NCBI GenBank assembly: GCA_013153235.1 | Contig: JAADEU010000015.1 | Coordinates: 1 to 32,081, forward strand | Source: Aquificota bacterium | GTDB taxonomy: Bacteria; Aquificota; Aquificia; Aquificales; Hydrogenothermaceae | Length of the DNA: 32,081 bases | Direction of reading: 5' to 3' | In this document: positions 16,344-25,346 of the stretch, one piece after another | How positions within the stretch are numbered: position 1 is the first letter of the stretch | Layout of the letters: each line of letters opens with the position of its first letter | Notes under the pieces: model-generated | Database searches by the model: none | Seen by the model: only the letters and a program-made list of their open reading frames with translations | What the model was told of the DNA's origin: nothing | Position numbers and translations under genes: made by a program

Positions 16344-17636
16344 TTGAAAATAGCTGTGGTAAGTCTTGGCTGTCCAAAGAATCTGGTGGACACCGAACTT
16401 GTTCTGGGAAAACTGAAGGCCTCTGATGTGGAGATAGTTGGTAGTTTTGAAGATGCCGACGTGATTATGGTCAACACCTGCGGTTTTATAGATGCTGCCA
16501 AGGAAGAATCTATAGATACTATTCTGGAAGTAGCCCGTTATAAAGAGCAGGGGAAAAAAATCATTGTTACAGGCTGTCTTGTCCAGAGATACAAAGAGGA
16601 GCTGGAAAAGGAAATACCTGAAGTGGATATGTTCATTGACCTGAAGGAGGAACTTCTTATTCCTGAAAAGCTTGGCCTTCAGGTGAATAAAGATTTTGAT
16701 TTGTACAAAAACAGGGTAATATCCACACCTCCACATACAGCCTATCTGAAAATATCCGAGGGATGTGACCATACCTGTGGTTTCTGTGCCATACCCCAGA
16801 TTCGGGGTAAACACAGAAGCAGGAGTATCCAGAGTATTGTTGATGAGGCAAAACTCCTTGCTGAAAGGGGTGTAAAGGAGCTCAACATCGTTTCACAGGA
16901 CACATCCTTTTACGGCGTGGACCTGTACGGCAGACCTGCCCTGTGGGAGCTGATAGACAGACTCGAAAAAATAGACGGAATAAAATGGATACGGCTGTAC
17001 TACCTGTATCCCACCACCGTAGATGAGGAGTTTTTCAAACGGATGGCTGACAGTGAGAAGGTTGTTCTTTACATTGAGATGCCGATTCAGCATTCAGAGG
17101 ATAAAATTCTGAAGGATATGATGAGGGGGTACAGAAAAGGTCGCATAGAAAAAATACTCAACTGGAAGGAAAAATACCTCCCTGGGGCAGCTATAAGAAC
17201 TGCCGTTATTGTTGGATTTCCCACAGAAACGGAAGAAGATTTTAACAATCTCCTTAAATTTATACAGGAGGCAAAATTTGACTGGCTGGGGGTGTTCACA
17301 TACTCCCATGAGGAGGGAACCCCTGCATACGAAAAATATACCGATATCATTCCGGAAGACGAAAAAATAAGAAGAAAAAATGCCGTCGAAGAAGTACAGA
17401 GGGAGATAACAGAGGAAAAAAATCGTCAGATGGCTGGTAGAGAGTTTGAGGTGCTGATAGACGGCTTTTCTGAAGAATGGGAAACCCTTCCTGTCGGAAG
17501 AACGTACAGGTCGGCATTTGAGATTGATGGCATCACATACATTGAGACAACTGAGCCTCTGAAAGTTGGCGAATTTGCAAAGGTAAAAATAAAAGATGTT
17601 GTGGACACAGTTGATACCGTAGGGGAAGCGTTATAA
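16344..17636 (+). CDS. rimO: ribosomal protein uS12 methylthiotransferase RimO
   Basis: RimO is a radical SAM enzyme that methylthiolates an aspartate of ribosomal protein S12. The N-terminal UPF0004 domain has cluster cysteines C10 (VVSLGCPKN), C46 (NTCGF) and C78 (TGCLV). The radical SAM motif CDHTCGFC gives C141, C145 and C148, followed by AIPQIRGKHRSR. A TRAM domain occupies about 365-430. PKNLVDTE and the overall pattern favour RimO over MiaB. The start is TTG at 16344, set by GGAGGT at 16330-16335, 8 nt upstream; an ATG at 16337 is in another frame. At 430 residues it has the normal length. Confidence 0.93.
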   Translation: MKIAVVSLGCPKNLVDTELVLGKLKASDVEIVGSFEDADVIMVNTCGFIDAAKEESIDTILEVARYKEQGKKIIVTGCLVQRYKEELEKEIPEVDMFIDLKEELLIPEKLGLQVNKDFDLYKNRVISTPPHTAYLKISEGCDHTCGFCAIPQIRGKHRSRSIQSIVDEAKLLAERGVKELNIVSQDTSFYGVDLYGRPALWELIDRLEKIDGIKWIRLYYLYPTTVDEEFFKRMADSEKVVLYIEMPIQHSEDKILKDMMRGYRKGRIEKILNWKEKYLPGAAIRTAVIVGFPTETEEDFNNLLKFIQEAKFDWLGVFTYSHEEGTPAYEKYTDIIPEDEKIRRKNAVEEVQREITEEKNRQMAGREFEVLIDGFSEEWETLPVGRTYRSAFEIDGITYIETTEPLKVGEFAKVKIKDVVDTVDTVGEAL

Positions 17637-17699
17637 AATCATTCAGATTAAATGGCAAAAATTTTGCATAGAAAATAATAAAAAAAACAGGAGGATTGG

Positions 17700-18761
17700 T
17701 TGAAAAAAATAAAAGACCTCAGACCAATAAAACTGGAAAACAACCAGCTCCATGTCATAAACCAGCTTAAACTTCCCCAGACAACCGAATGGGTCAGACT
17801 CTCCACATACCAGGAGGTGGCCAGAGCAATAAAAGAAATGGTTGTAAGGGGAGCTCCACTTATAGGAATAGTTGGGGCTTACGGTTTTGCAATAGGAATA
17901 AATCAGATATACAGGGAGCAGGGAAATTTTTCTTCGGCGGAAGATGTTCTCCAAACCCTGAAAAATACCAGACCAACGGCTGTAAATCTGTTCTGGGCCC
18001 TTGAAAGGGTATGGAGGAAGTTTGAAAGAGCCATGGCAGATAAAAAGCCACCGGAAGAAGTGATAAAAATGCTGTTTAAAGAGGCAAATAAGATAGAACT
18101 TGAGGATTACCACGCAAACAGAGCCATAGGTGGATACGGTCAGGTTCTCCTTCCTGAAAAGGCAAGGGTCCTTACCCACTGTAACACAGGGGCCCTGGCA
18201 ACATCAGGGTGGGGAACTGCACTGGGTGTAATCAGAAGTGCATACGAGGAAGGCAAGGATGTGCTCGCATATGTTGATGAAACAAGACCGTATCTGCAGG
18301 GAGCCAGACTTACCGCGTGGGAACTCCAGTATGAAGGAATACCCCACCTTTTGATAACTGATAATTCTGCAGGATTTTTGATGAAAAAGGGAATGGTTGA
18401 TGCGGTAATTGTGGGGGCAGATAGAATTACAGGAAATGGTGATGTTGCCAATAAGATAGGGACATACTCTCTATCTGTCCTTGCGAAAGAACACGGTATT
18501 CCATTTTATGTTGCTGCTCCAACCTCCACATTTGACCTTGAAACCCTTTCGGGGGAAGAGATACCAATAGAGGAAAGGTCTGAAGATGAGGTAAAAACAT
18601 GTGGAGGGTGTTCCATCGCACCTGAGGGTACAAAGGCACTGAATTACTCTTTTGACGTTACTCCCGCATCTAACATTACTGCGATAATTACCGAAAAAGG
18701 AATAATATCCCATGTTGACCGTGACCATATAGAAAAATTTATAAAATACAGGGGTGTTTAG
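17700..18761 (+). CDS. mtnA: methylthioribose-1-phosphate isomerase
   Basis: MtnA converts 5-methylthioribose-1-phosphate to the ribulose form in methionine salvage. It belongs to the eIF2B-alpha/beta/delta fold. The catalytic pair is visible as C161 (THCNTGALATSG) and D241 (VGADRITGNGDVANKIG), matching Cys160 and Asp240 of the B. subtilis enzyme. MVVRGAPLIGIVGAYG is also typical. Length is 353. It starts at TTG 17700 behind AGGAGG. The 63-nt gap before it holds only a short palindrome (GCAAAA-A-TTTTGC near 17655), and no SAM riboswitch is seen. Other salvage genes are absent, so the pathway is not clustered here. Confidence 0.93.
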   Translation: MKKIKDLRPIKLENNQLHVINQLKLPQTTEWVRLSTYQEVARAIKEMVVRGAPLIGIVGAYGFAIGINQIYREQGNFSSAEDVLQTLKNTRPTAVNLFWALERVWRKFERAMADKKPPEEVIKMLFKEANKIELEDYHANRAIGGYGQVLLPEKARVLTHCNTGALATSGWGTALGVIRSAYEEGKDVLAYVDETRPYLQGARLTAWELQYEGIPHLLITDNSAGFLMKKGMVDAVIVGADRITGNGDVANKIGTYSLSVLAKEHGIPFYVAAPTSTFDLETLSGEEIPIEERSEDEVKTCGGCSIAPEGTKALNYSFDVTPASNITAIITEKGIISHVDRDHIEKFIKYRGV

Positions 18762-18762
18762 A

Positions 18763-19761
18763 ATGAAAGTTGTAGCAGTAGGTGGAGGTACTGGACTTTC
18801 TTCCCTGTTAAGGGGAATAAAGCACCTTGTACCGGGCACAATCTCCGACCTTTCTGCAATCGTTACCGTTGCGGATAACGGGGGGAGTTCAGGAAGATTA
18901 AGGGAAGAGATGCAGGTTCCTGCTCCTGGAGACATAAGGAACTGCATTGTTGCACTTGCAGAGGATGAGGATGTTCTGGCAAAGGTCTTCCAGTACAGAT
19001 TTCAGGAAGGGGAAGGGCTGAAAGGACATTCCTTTGGAAATCTGTTTCTGTCGGTTTTAACAAAAATAACAGGAAACTTTCTGGATGCCGTTGAGATAAC
19101 ATCTGACATCCTGAAAATAAAAGGTAGAATAATACCATCAACCGATGAGCTTGTTGATATAGTTGCCGAGTTTACAGACGGGGCGGTAATAAAGGGTGAG
19201 ACCCAGATAACAGAATACGGAAAAAAACTGAAAGGAAAAATAAAGAAGATATGGCTTGAGCCTTCTGATGTAAAGGCTCCACCGGAGGCGGTTGAAAAAA
19301 TCCTCGGTGCAGACTTTATAATCCTGGGTCCAGGAAGTCTGTATACCAGTATTATCCCGAATCTCCTTGTTAAAGAGATAAAAGAGGCCATACTGAATAC
19401 AAAGGCTTACAAGATATACATCTGTAACGTTATGACCCAGTATGGAGAGACAGACAGATTTTCAGCCTCTGACCATATAAAGGCCCTGCACAGAATAGTT
19501 GGAAAACCATTTATCGATGCAGCTGTGGTCAACACCACAGCACCGCCTGATGAGCTGATAAGAAAGTACATGAAGGAAAATGCAGAGCCTGTAACGGCAG
19601 ACCTGGGGGACATATCAAGGATGGGTATAACGGTTTTTGGTGAGGACCTTCTTGAAATTGGCAGTTATGTAAGACATAATCCTGATAAACTTGCAAAAAC
19701 ACTGGTGAAAATCTTCGAAATTATTGACAAAGAAGGAATAAATAGAAGACGTATTGTTTGA
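18763..19761 (+). CDS. yvcK: YvcK/CofD-like gluconeogenesis factor
   Basis: YvcK proteins bind UDP-sugars and influence cell shape and carbon metabolism; the enzymatic relative CofD makes F420. The start VVAVGGGTGLSSLLRGIK and the block VTVADNGGSSGRLR are characteristic, as is GPGSLYTSIIPNLLV. I chose the ATG at 18763 rather than the GTG at 18754, because AGGGGTG sits 5 nt upstream and MKVVAVGGGTG is the usual N-terminus. This gives 332 residues, close to B. subtilis YvcK. The start lies just past the mtnA stop (18759-18761), and the stop shares a base with the nadB ATG. Confidence 0.9.
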   Translation: MKVVAVGGGTGLSSLLRGIKHLVPGTISDLSAIVTVADNGGSSGRLREEMQVPAPGDIRNCIVALAEDEDVLAKVFQYRFQEGEGLKGHSFGNLFLSVLTKITGNFLDAVEITSDILKIKGRIIPSTDELVDIVAEFTDGAVIKGETQITEYGKKLKGKIKKIWLEPSDVKAPPEAVEKILGADFIILGPGSLYTSIIPNLLVKEIKEAILNTKAYKIYICNVMTQYGETDRFSASDHIKALHRIVGKPFIDAAVVNTTAPPDELIRKYMKENAEPVTADLGDISRMGITVFGEDLLEIGSYVRHNPDKLAKTLVKIFEIIDKEGINRRRIV

Positions 19762-21332
19762 TGAAAAGGTACATAATACCATTTGATACCCAGAGTCTTC
19801 CTGTAAAAGAAGTTGATACTGTTATTATAGGTGCAGGTATAGCAGGACTGAGTGCTGCAAACCAGCTGGTCAAACTGGGCATCAGACCTCTAATCATAAC
19901 GAAAAAGCCCCCCTCAATTTCAAACTCCTTCCTTGCCCAGGGTGGAATTGCCGCTGCAATCCACAGGGATGACGACCCACAGCTCCACTACAGGGATACC
20001 CTGAATGCAGGAAGGGGTATATGCGTGGAAAAAAATGTAAGGGTACTTGTGGAAGAAGGACTTGAGAGGGTTGTTGACCTTCTCAATATAGGCGTTCCAT
20101 TTGACAGGGACAGTGAAGGCAGGGTGCTTCTCACCAAAGAAGGGGGACACTCCAGAAGGAGGGTCCTGCATGTAAAGGACAAAACCGGTTCGGCAATAGG
20201 TTCTGTTCTTTATTCCCAGATAAAGGACAGAGTGGAGTTCCTTGAAGGGTATTATCTTGAGGAGATTCTGACAGATGAAGGCAGATATGCCGGTATTATC
20301 ATCACCGACGGGGAAAAACATTATCTGATTCGGAGCAAATCCCTGGTACTTGCCACAGGAGGGTACAGCTCTATATACCTGAGAAACACATCTGCGTATA
20401 AAATATCAGGGGATGCGATAGGTGCAGCATTCAGGGCAGGATGTGTTCTGGCCGATTTGGAGTTTGTCCAGTTCCATCCAACTGCACTGTATCTTGAGGG
20501 GCAGCCTGCATATCTGATTACTGAGGCTGTAAGGGGAGAAGGAGCGGTTCTTATTGATGACACAGGGAGCCGTTTTGTGGATGAGATGAAACCCAGGGAT
20601 GAGGTTGCAAGGGCAATATTTAAGAAGTACGCAGAAGGAAGGAAGGTGTATCTCGACCTTAACCCTTTACTGAAAAAGGGAATTTCCATAAAAGAGAGAT
20701 TTCCCACCGTATATGCACTGCTTGATAATTTTGGATTCACAGACAGTTACACGGTACCGGTGAGTCCGGCTGCCCACTACTCTATAGGGGGTATCCAGGC
20801 AACGGCGAATGGAAAGACCTCTGTGGAGGGTGTGTTTGCAGTTGGGGAAAGCTCATGTACAGGTATCCACGGGGCAAACAGACTTGCCAGTAACTCACTC
20901 CTTGAATGTGTGACCTTCGGTTACAAGACAGGATATGCTGTTTTTATATATAATATGTATGCTGATATAAACAGGAAGAGATTAAAATCCCAGCCATCCG
21001 GGACGAAATTATTAACCAGAGAGGAAAGGTTCAATTACCTCAGGACATTGAAGGAAGTTATGTGGAAGTACGTTGGACTTGAAAGGTCAAGGAGTGGGCT
21101 GGAAAAGGCCCTGGGGGATATATCTGCCCTGGGGGAAAAACTGGAAAACTACTCAAATAGCAGGTATTTACTGGACCTTGTATACTTATCAAAAGGTATA
21201 ATATTATCGGCATTAAACAGGGAGGAAAGTCGGGGTACCCATTACAGACTGGACTTTCCTGAGGAAAAAGAGGCTTACAAAAAGCATACAAAGATTTATA
21301 ATGATTTAAAAATAAAACTGGAGGTAAATTAG
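19761..21332 (+). CDS. nadB: L-aspartate oxidase
   Basis: NadB oxidises L-aspartate to iminoaspartate, the first step of de novo NAD synthesis, using FAD. The dinucleotide motif IGAGIAGLSAANQL gives G24, G26 and G29. SFLAQGGIAAA, LTKEGGHSRRRVLH and the C-terminal GIHGANRLASNSLLE are all diagnostic of NadB within the succinate dehydrogenase flavoprotein family. With the ATG at 19761 it has 523 residues, normal for the family. The start overlaps the yvcK stop (TGATG). The gene's last codons contain the ribosome binding site of infC. Confidence 0.94.
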   Translation: MKRYIIPFDTQSLPVKEVDTVIIGAGIAGLSAANQLVKLGIRPLIITKKPPSISNSFLAQGGIAAAIHRDDDPQLHYRDTLNAGRGICVEKNVRVLVEEGLERVVDLLNIGVPFDRDSEGRVLLTKEGGHSRRRVLHVKDKTGSAIGSVLYSQIKDRVEFLEGYYLEEILTDEGRYAGIIITDGEKHYLIRSKSLVLATGGYSSIYLRNTSAYKISGDAIGAAFRAGCVLADLEFVQFHPTALYLEGQPAYLITEAVRGEGAVLIDDTGSRFVDEMKPRDEVARAIFKKYAEGRKVYLDLNPLLKKGISIKERFPTVYALLDNFGFTDSYTVPVSPAAHYSIGGIQATANGKTSVEGVFAVGESSCTGIHGANRLASNSLLECVTFGYKTGYAVFIYNMYADINRKRLKSQPSGTKLLTREERFNYLRTLKEVMWKYVGLERSRSGLEKALGDISALGEKLENYSNSRYLLDLVYLSKGIILSALNREESRGTHYRLDFPEEKEAYKKHTKIYNDLKIKLEVN

Positions 21333-21334
21333 TC

Positions 21335-21853
21335 ATTCAGGAGTTAAGAGTTAACAGGCAAATCAGAGCCAGAGAGGTCAGGCTCATTGATGAGAATGGT
21401 CAGAACAGAGGGATAGTTCCTATTGAGGAAGCTCTAAGGCTTGCTGAAGAGAGGAATCTTGACCTTGTGGAAGTGTCTCCAAATGCCAATCCCCCTGTTT
21501 GCAAAATAATGGACTACGGCAAGTACAAGTTTGAGCAGAAGAAAAAGGAGAAAGAGGCCAAGAAAAAACAGCGGGCCAAAATGCAGAACGTTAAAGAGAT
21601 TAAATTCAGAATAAAAATCGAGGACCACGACTACCAGACCAAGGTAAGGCATATCAGGGAATTTATAGAAGAAGGGGACAAGGTAAAGGTATGGATTTGG
21701 TTCAGGGGAAGGGAAAATGTTCACCCTGAGCTCGGTGAAAAGCTGGCCAACAGAATAATAGAGGACCTTTCAGATATTGCCAGGGTTGAGAAGCCCCCTA
21801 AAAAAGAGGGAAGAAATATGCTCTTTACCCTCGTTCCAAAGACGCAGAAGTAG
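21335..21853 (+). CDS. infC: translation initiation factor IF-3, AUU start
   Basis: IF-3 binds the 30S subunit, checks the start codon and prevents 70S reassociation. The conserved frame begins QELRVNRQIRAREVRLIDENG well upstream of any ATG, GTG or TTG. The only sensible start is ATT at 21335, 9 nt after a perfect GGAGGT (21320-21325). This gives 172 residues, the usual length, with both domains: the N domain to about 80, a Lys/Glu-rich linker (KKKEKEAKKKQRAK), then the C domain. Rare AUU starts on infC are known from E. coli, where they allow self-repression. The next standard start (GTG 21467) would lose the first 44 codons. It lies 2 nt after nadB, and rpmI-rplT do not follow. Confidence 0.92.
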   Translation: MQELRVNRQIRAREVRLIDENGQNRGIVPIEEALRLAEERNLDLVEVSPNANPPVCKIMDYGKYKFEQKKKEKEAKKKQRAKMQNVKEIKFRIKIEDHDYQTKVRHIREFIEEGDKVKVWIWFRGRENVHPELGEKLANRIIEDLSDIARVEKPPKKEGRNMLFTLVPKTQK

Positions 21854-22429
21854 CTATCTGGCTTTTAAATAAACACAGTAAATTCTCTGCAGAACGGTGA
21901 TTGTTGCACCGGCAGATATGATTATAAGACCCGCAACGGGAATACCCAGGAGAAGGGTCAGTATCAGAACTGCTGACCTTTTTGCCCTTTCCATAATTCC
22001 TGTTTTACAGTCAATACCGAGACCTTCAGCCCTTGCCCTTGCATAACTTACAGTGTAAGAAATCATTGCTGTATACACCGCAAGGGCCAAAATGGCAGAG
22101 CTGTCTTTAAAGTAAAAGCCTATGGCCACAACAGGTAAAAAGTCAGAGAATCTATCAATTACAGAGTCCAGAAATGCACCGAATGTAGAATTTTGATTGA
22201 ATTTCCGTGCAAGGGTCCCATCAAGGGCGTCACATATATTTCCTGCAAGTAAAAACAGAGCCCCTGTAAAGAAATCTCCCTTCAGAATAAAGTATGAACC
22301 TGCCGTTACCAGAATAAGGCCTGACACGGTAAGCATATTTGGTGTGATTCCTGCCCTGTATAGCAGCTTTACAAATGGCAGGACAGCTTCTTCAAAAGCC
22401 GGTTTAATCTGCTTTATTATCTGACTCAT
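21854..22429 (-). CDS. CDP-alcohol phosphatidyltransferase family protein
   Basis: These membrane enzymes swap the CMP of CDP-diacylglycerol for an alcohol such as glycerol-phosphate or inositol-phosphate. The full signature Dx2DGx2ARx8Gx3Dx3D is present: D67, D70, G71, A74, R75, G84, D88, D92. About five to six membrane helices fill the 191 residues. The GITPNMLT opening and GIMERAKR region resemble phosphatidylinositol-phosphate synthases more than classical PgsA, but the acceptor cannot be fixed from sequence. The ATG overlaps the trpF 3' end by 26 nt and has AAGGGA upstream. Its stop codon is directly adjacent to the infC stop (TAGCTA), with no spacer. Confidence 0.88.
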   Translation of the reverse strand: MSQIIKQIKPAFEEAVLPFVKLLYRAGITPNMLTVSGLILVTAGSYFILKGDFFTGALFLLAGNICDALDGTLARKFNQNSTFGAFLDSVIDRFSDFLPVVAIGFYFKDSSAILALAVYTAMISYTVSYARARAEGLGIDCKTGIMERAKRSAVLILTLLLGIPVAGLIIISAGATITVLQRIYCVYLKAR

Positions 22430-23051
22430 AAAAATCCCTTACGGTATCTATAAATTTTTTTACCCTGGTCATGTCCTTAACACCCGGTCGAACCTCAAGT
22501 TTTGATGATGCATCAACACCGGCAGGTCTAATCTGTTCAAGTAGCTGTCCAACATTTTCAGGGGACAGTCCACCGGATAGGACTGTCATCGGATATATAT
22601 CCACTGCTTTTTTTGCCAGTTGGGGCTCAATCTGTTTTCCTGTTCCACCGTAGGCTTTTTCCGAGTATGCATCAATCAAAACAGGAACACCGGTCTTTCC
22701 GTACAGCTCAACCTTTTCCAGGTCTTTTTCATCTTTTATACGGAGTGCCTTTATAACCCTTCCTTCAGGAAGGTCCCTTATCAGCCCGACAGGTTCCTCC
22801 CCATGTAGCTGAACCATATCCACAACATCAAGGAGGTTCTGGAGGATTTTCAGGTCCTGATTGACGGTCACAGCAACAGAAATGGCCCTCCCTTTTATGC
22901 CGGCTGATATTTCCCCGATTACTTCCAGCGGTACATGTCTGGGGCTTTTCTCAAAAAATATCATCCCTATGTGGGTGGCACCTGCCTGTGCCGTTTCTTC
23001 AGCCTGTTTCCTGTCTGTTAAGCCACAGATTTTTAGTATGTATTCCTTCAT
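22404..23051 (-). CDS. trpF: phosphoribosylanthranilate isomerase
   Basis: TrpF catalyses the Amadori rearrangement in tryptophan synthesis. It is a TIM barrel of 215 residues. The catalytic Cys9 lies in LKICGLTDRKQA. GATHIGMIFFEKSPRHV, VQLHGEE and the phosphate-binding end VLSGGLSPENVGQLL are standard. The catalytic Asp is in PVLIDAYSEKAYGGTG. Its start overlaps the stop of the LolB-like gene (ATGA at 23048-23051). No other trp gene is nearby, in keeping with dispersed tryptophan genes. Confidence 0.95.
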   Translation of the reverse strand: MKEYILKICGLTDRKQAEETAQAGATHIGMIFFEKSPRHVPLEVIGEISAGIKGRAISVAVTVNQDLKILQNLLDVVDMVQLHGEEPVGLIRDLPEGRVIKALRIKDEKDLEKVELYGKTGVPVLIDAYSEKAYGGTGKQIEPQLAKKAVDIYPMTVLSGGLSPENVGQLLEQIRPAGVDASSKLEVRPGVKDMTRVKKFIDTVRDFYESDNKAD

Positions 23052-23653
23052 ATTGCCTCAAGCTGTCTTATGTATATACGGAATATCTCCTTCCCATCCT
23101 GTTTAATCTGTATTTTATGAATCTTTCCATCTTCATAAAAATAATCGGCTGAAAAATCTCTGTAGACTATCCTTTCAAGTCTTTTTCCCCTGTATATCAG
23201 ACGGGAGTCATTCTGAAATATTATAAGCTCGGCCCCGTTACATACATATCTGGCACCGTCTGTGATAACCGGTCTGCCTGTCAGCAGGTCTTTCAGGTCA
23301 AACGGTATCCTGACATTCAGATAATCCCAGTAAACATCAAGTTCCCTGCCGCATATTCTGTCTTCTTTTCCTGTACTTACGCATATGGTGTCTTTCTGGT
23401 AGCTTATGGAAAACAGTTTCTTTCCAAAGGGGGAGCGTACGCTCAGTTTTGTTTCTTTACCCAGTTTTCCGTAAAAAACCAGATAAATCCCGTGTACAAA
23501 GAGATTTCCCCTGATTCTGTAGTCCTTTTGCTTCTCTGACTCTTTTTTTATCTGCTCAAATCTGATACTGCAGTTTTCCTTTTTTAGAAGTGGAGCACAG
23601 GAAGTTACAAACAGAATAATAGCTGTTAAAAAAAGGACGGCCGGTTTTCTCAT
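23048..23653 (-). CDS. LolB-like outer-membrane lipoprotein
   Basis: The product has 201 residues. The N-terminus MRKPAVLFLTAIILFVTSC is a lipoprotein signal with lipobox VTSC and Cys19. The body is mostly beta. It has YRIRGNLFVHG, SPFGKKLFSISYQK and later IPFDLKDLLTGRP, an order resembling LolB: a strand ending in G-x-L, the PLG segment, and an LP-x5-L-x2-G-x-P segment. LolB receives lipoproteins from LolA and inserts them in the outer membrane. A TPR protein gene directly upstream (ATGA overlap at 23650-23653) is the same neighbour that lolB has in many Proteobacteria. A DUF4292-type lipoprotein is an alternative. The match is by motif and context, not by alignment. Confidence 0.6.
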   Translation of the reverse strand: MRKPAVLFLTAIILFVTSCAPLLKKENCSIRFEQIKKESEKQKDYRIRGNLFVHGIYLVFYGKLGKETKLSVRSPFGKKLFSISYQKDTICVSTGKEDRICGRELDVYWDYLNVRIPFDLKDLLTGRPVITDGARYVCNGAELIIFQNDSRLIYRGKRLERIVYRDFSADYFYEDGKIHKIQIKQDGKEIFRIYIRQLEAI

Positions 23654-25341
23654 TTTTCCAGATTTTTCAGTTTCTGGATTATCCTGTCTTTAAGTCCAGG
23701 TTCACCCTCAACCCCTGTTTCCTGTATAATTCTGAGTGCTTTTTTGTAGTATTTCAGTGCTTCTTCCTTTTTTCCCATAGCCTCAAGAACCTCTGCAAGG
23801 TGCTCTGTCAGAATAGGGTCGTCAGGTAGCATTTCCAGTGCTTTTTTTATAAGCTCGTAGGCCTCTTTATACCTGCCCTTTTTGAAATACCCCCATCCCA
23901 GACTGTCCAGATATGCCGGATTGTCTGGTGATAGTTCCAGTGCCTTTTTTACCAGCTCAATACCTTTATCTATGGCAATTCCCCTGTTGATGTAGGAATA
24001 TCCCAGGTAGTTCAGGGCGTCTGGGAAGTTAGGTCTCAGCTGTATTGCCTTCAGAAGGGCTTTTTCTGCCTTTTCCCAGTCATCAAGCTTGTCATAGAAC
24101 ACCCCTTCGTAGAAGTAAAGTACAGGGTCATCCGGGGCTTTTTTTATTGCCTCTTTTACTATCTCAAGGGCCTTTTCTGTATTCCCCCTCTCGTCCTCAA
24201 GCTCTGCCATCATAAGCAGCAGTCTGTGGTCCTGCGGGTTTATCTGGTACATTCTCTTCACAATATCAATTGCAAGGTCAAACTTTTTCTGTTTTACATA
24301 TACCTCGGCCAGCCTTTCAAGGACGTCAAGGTCGTCGGGTCTTTCTTCAAGTACTTTCAGGTATAGCTGTTCTGCCAGTCTGTACTTGCCCAGACTTTCA
24401 TATGCCATCCCCAGTATCATTGCGACGGCCATGTTGTCTGGGTTCTTGGCGTAAAGGGCCTCCAGCTCCTTTACAACTTCCTTTGCCTTGTTTTCCTTCA
24501 GGTACAGCAGGAATTTCTTAAACAGTGCATCTTTATTTTCCGGGTCCAGCTCAACTATTTTGTTTATTATTTTCTCTGCCTTCGCATCCTGGTCTGTCTG
24601 AACGTAAATCTGGAATAGCCTGTTCAGGGCCTCGATATTTTCCGGGTCTTTTTCGAGGACCTTTTTGTAAACTTCTTCAGCCTTTTTCCACTGTCTGTCC
24701 TGTGAGTATATTGTCCCGAGGAGTGTAAAGGCGGATGTGTACAGTGGGTCTATCTCCACAGCCTTTTTCAGATACTTAATTGCCTTTTCCTTTTCTCCTT
24801 TAAACAGGTATATCCTTGCCAGAACGTAGTATATTCTGGCATCATCTGGCTTTATTTTGAGAAGTTCTTTGAGTGTTTTCTCTGCCTCGTCGACCCTGTT
24901 TTCCTTAAAGTAGATATCAACCAGATATGATAGAAGTCTTTCATTCTGGGGAAACTTTTTTATCCCCTCAAGTAGTATTTTTTCTGCCTTTTTATACTCC
25001 TTGAGCCTTGAGTACATGGAGGCAAAATATACATAAACATCGGGATTGTTCTTTTTTTTGTCAAAAAATCTTTTGTAGTAAAGCTCTATAAATCTGGCAG
25101 CCTTTTTCCTGTCCCCTGAGTGGAGGGCAATTCTTACGGCATCCTGATACAGGGATTCTTCGTCTGGGGCGAGTTTTATGGCTTTTTCGCAGTACTTCAG
25201 TGCCAGCTGGAACTTGCCTTCACTTTCGGCATATTTACACGCGGTGTAATAAAAATAAATATTTCCCCTTTCCTTGCCGCTTACAGGTACGCAGGCACAG
25301 ATAACCGCGGTAAAAAAAATAAAAATAAGTTTTTTACCCAT
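23650..25341 (-). CDS. TPR-repeat lipoprotein
   Basis: The product has 563 residues. It starts MGKKLIFIFFTAVICAC, a lipoprotein-type signal with a slightly unusual lipobox ICAC and Cys17. From about residue 30 to the end it is built of roughly fifteen 34-residue tetratricopeptide repeats, for example ARIYYVLARIYLFKGEKEKA and PAYLDSLGWGYFKKGRYKEA. Such solenoids act as protein-binding scaffolds, here probably at the periplasmic face of the envelope. The gene overlaps the LolB-like gene by 4 nt and starts 5 nt after the stress-protein gene. In Proteobacteria a TPR protein commonly precedes lolB, which supports a shared envelope role. Confidence 0.85.
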   Translation of the reverse strand: MGKKLIFIFFTAVICACVPVSGKERGNIYFYYTACKYAESEGKFQLALKYCEKAIKLAPDEESLYQDAVRIALHSGDRKKAARFIELYYKRFFDKKKNNPDVYVYFASMYSRLKEYKKAEKILLEGIKKFPQNERLLSYLVDIYFKENRVDEAEKTLKELLKIKPDDARIYYVLARIYLFKGEKEKAIKYLKKAVEIDPLYTSAFTLLGTIYSQDRQWKKAEEVYKKVLEKDPENIEALNRLFQIYVQTDQDAKAEKIINKIVELDPENKDALFKKFLLYLKENKAKEVVKELEALYAKNPDNMAVAMILGMAYESLGKYRLAEQLYLKVLEERPDDLDVLERLAEVYVKQKKFDLAIDIVKRMYQINPQDHRLLLMMAELEDERGNTEKALEIVKEAIKKAPDDPVLYFYEGVFYDKLDDWEKAEKALLKAIQLRPNFPDALNYLGYSYINRGIAIDKGIELVKKALELSPDNPAYLDSLGWGYFKKGRYKEAYELIKKALEMLPDDPILTEHLAEVLEAMGKKEEALKYYKKALRIIQETGVEGEPGLKDRIIQKLKNLEK

Positions 25342-25346
25342 AATTT

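Noticed and set aside
17637..17699. SAM or methionine-related riboswitch before mtnA
   Set aside because: The 63-nt gap is too short and lacks the conserved core; only a small AT-rich palindrome is seen.
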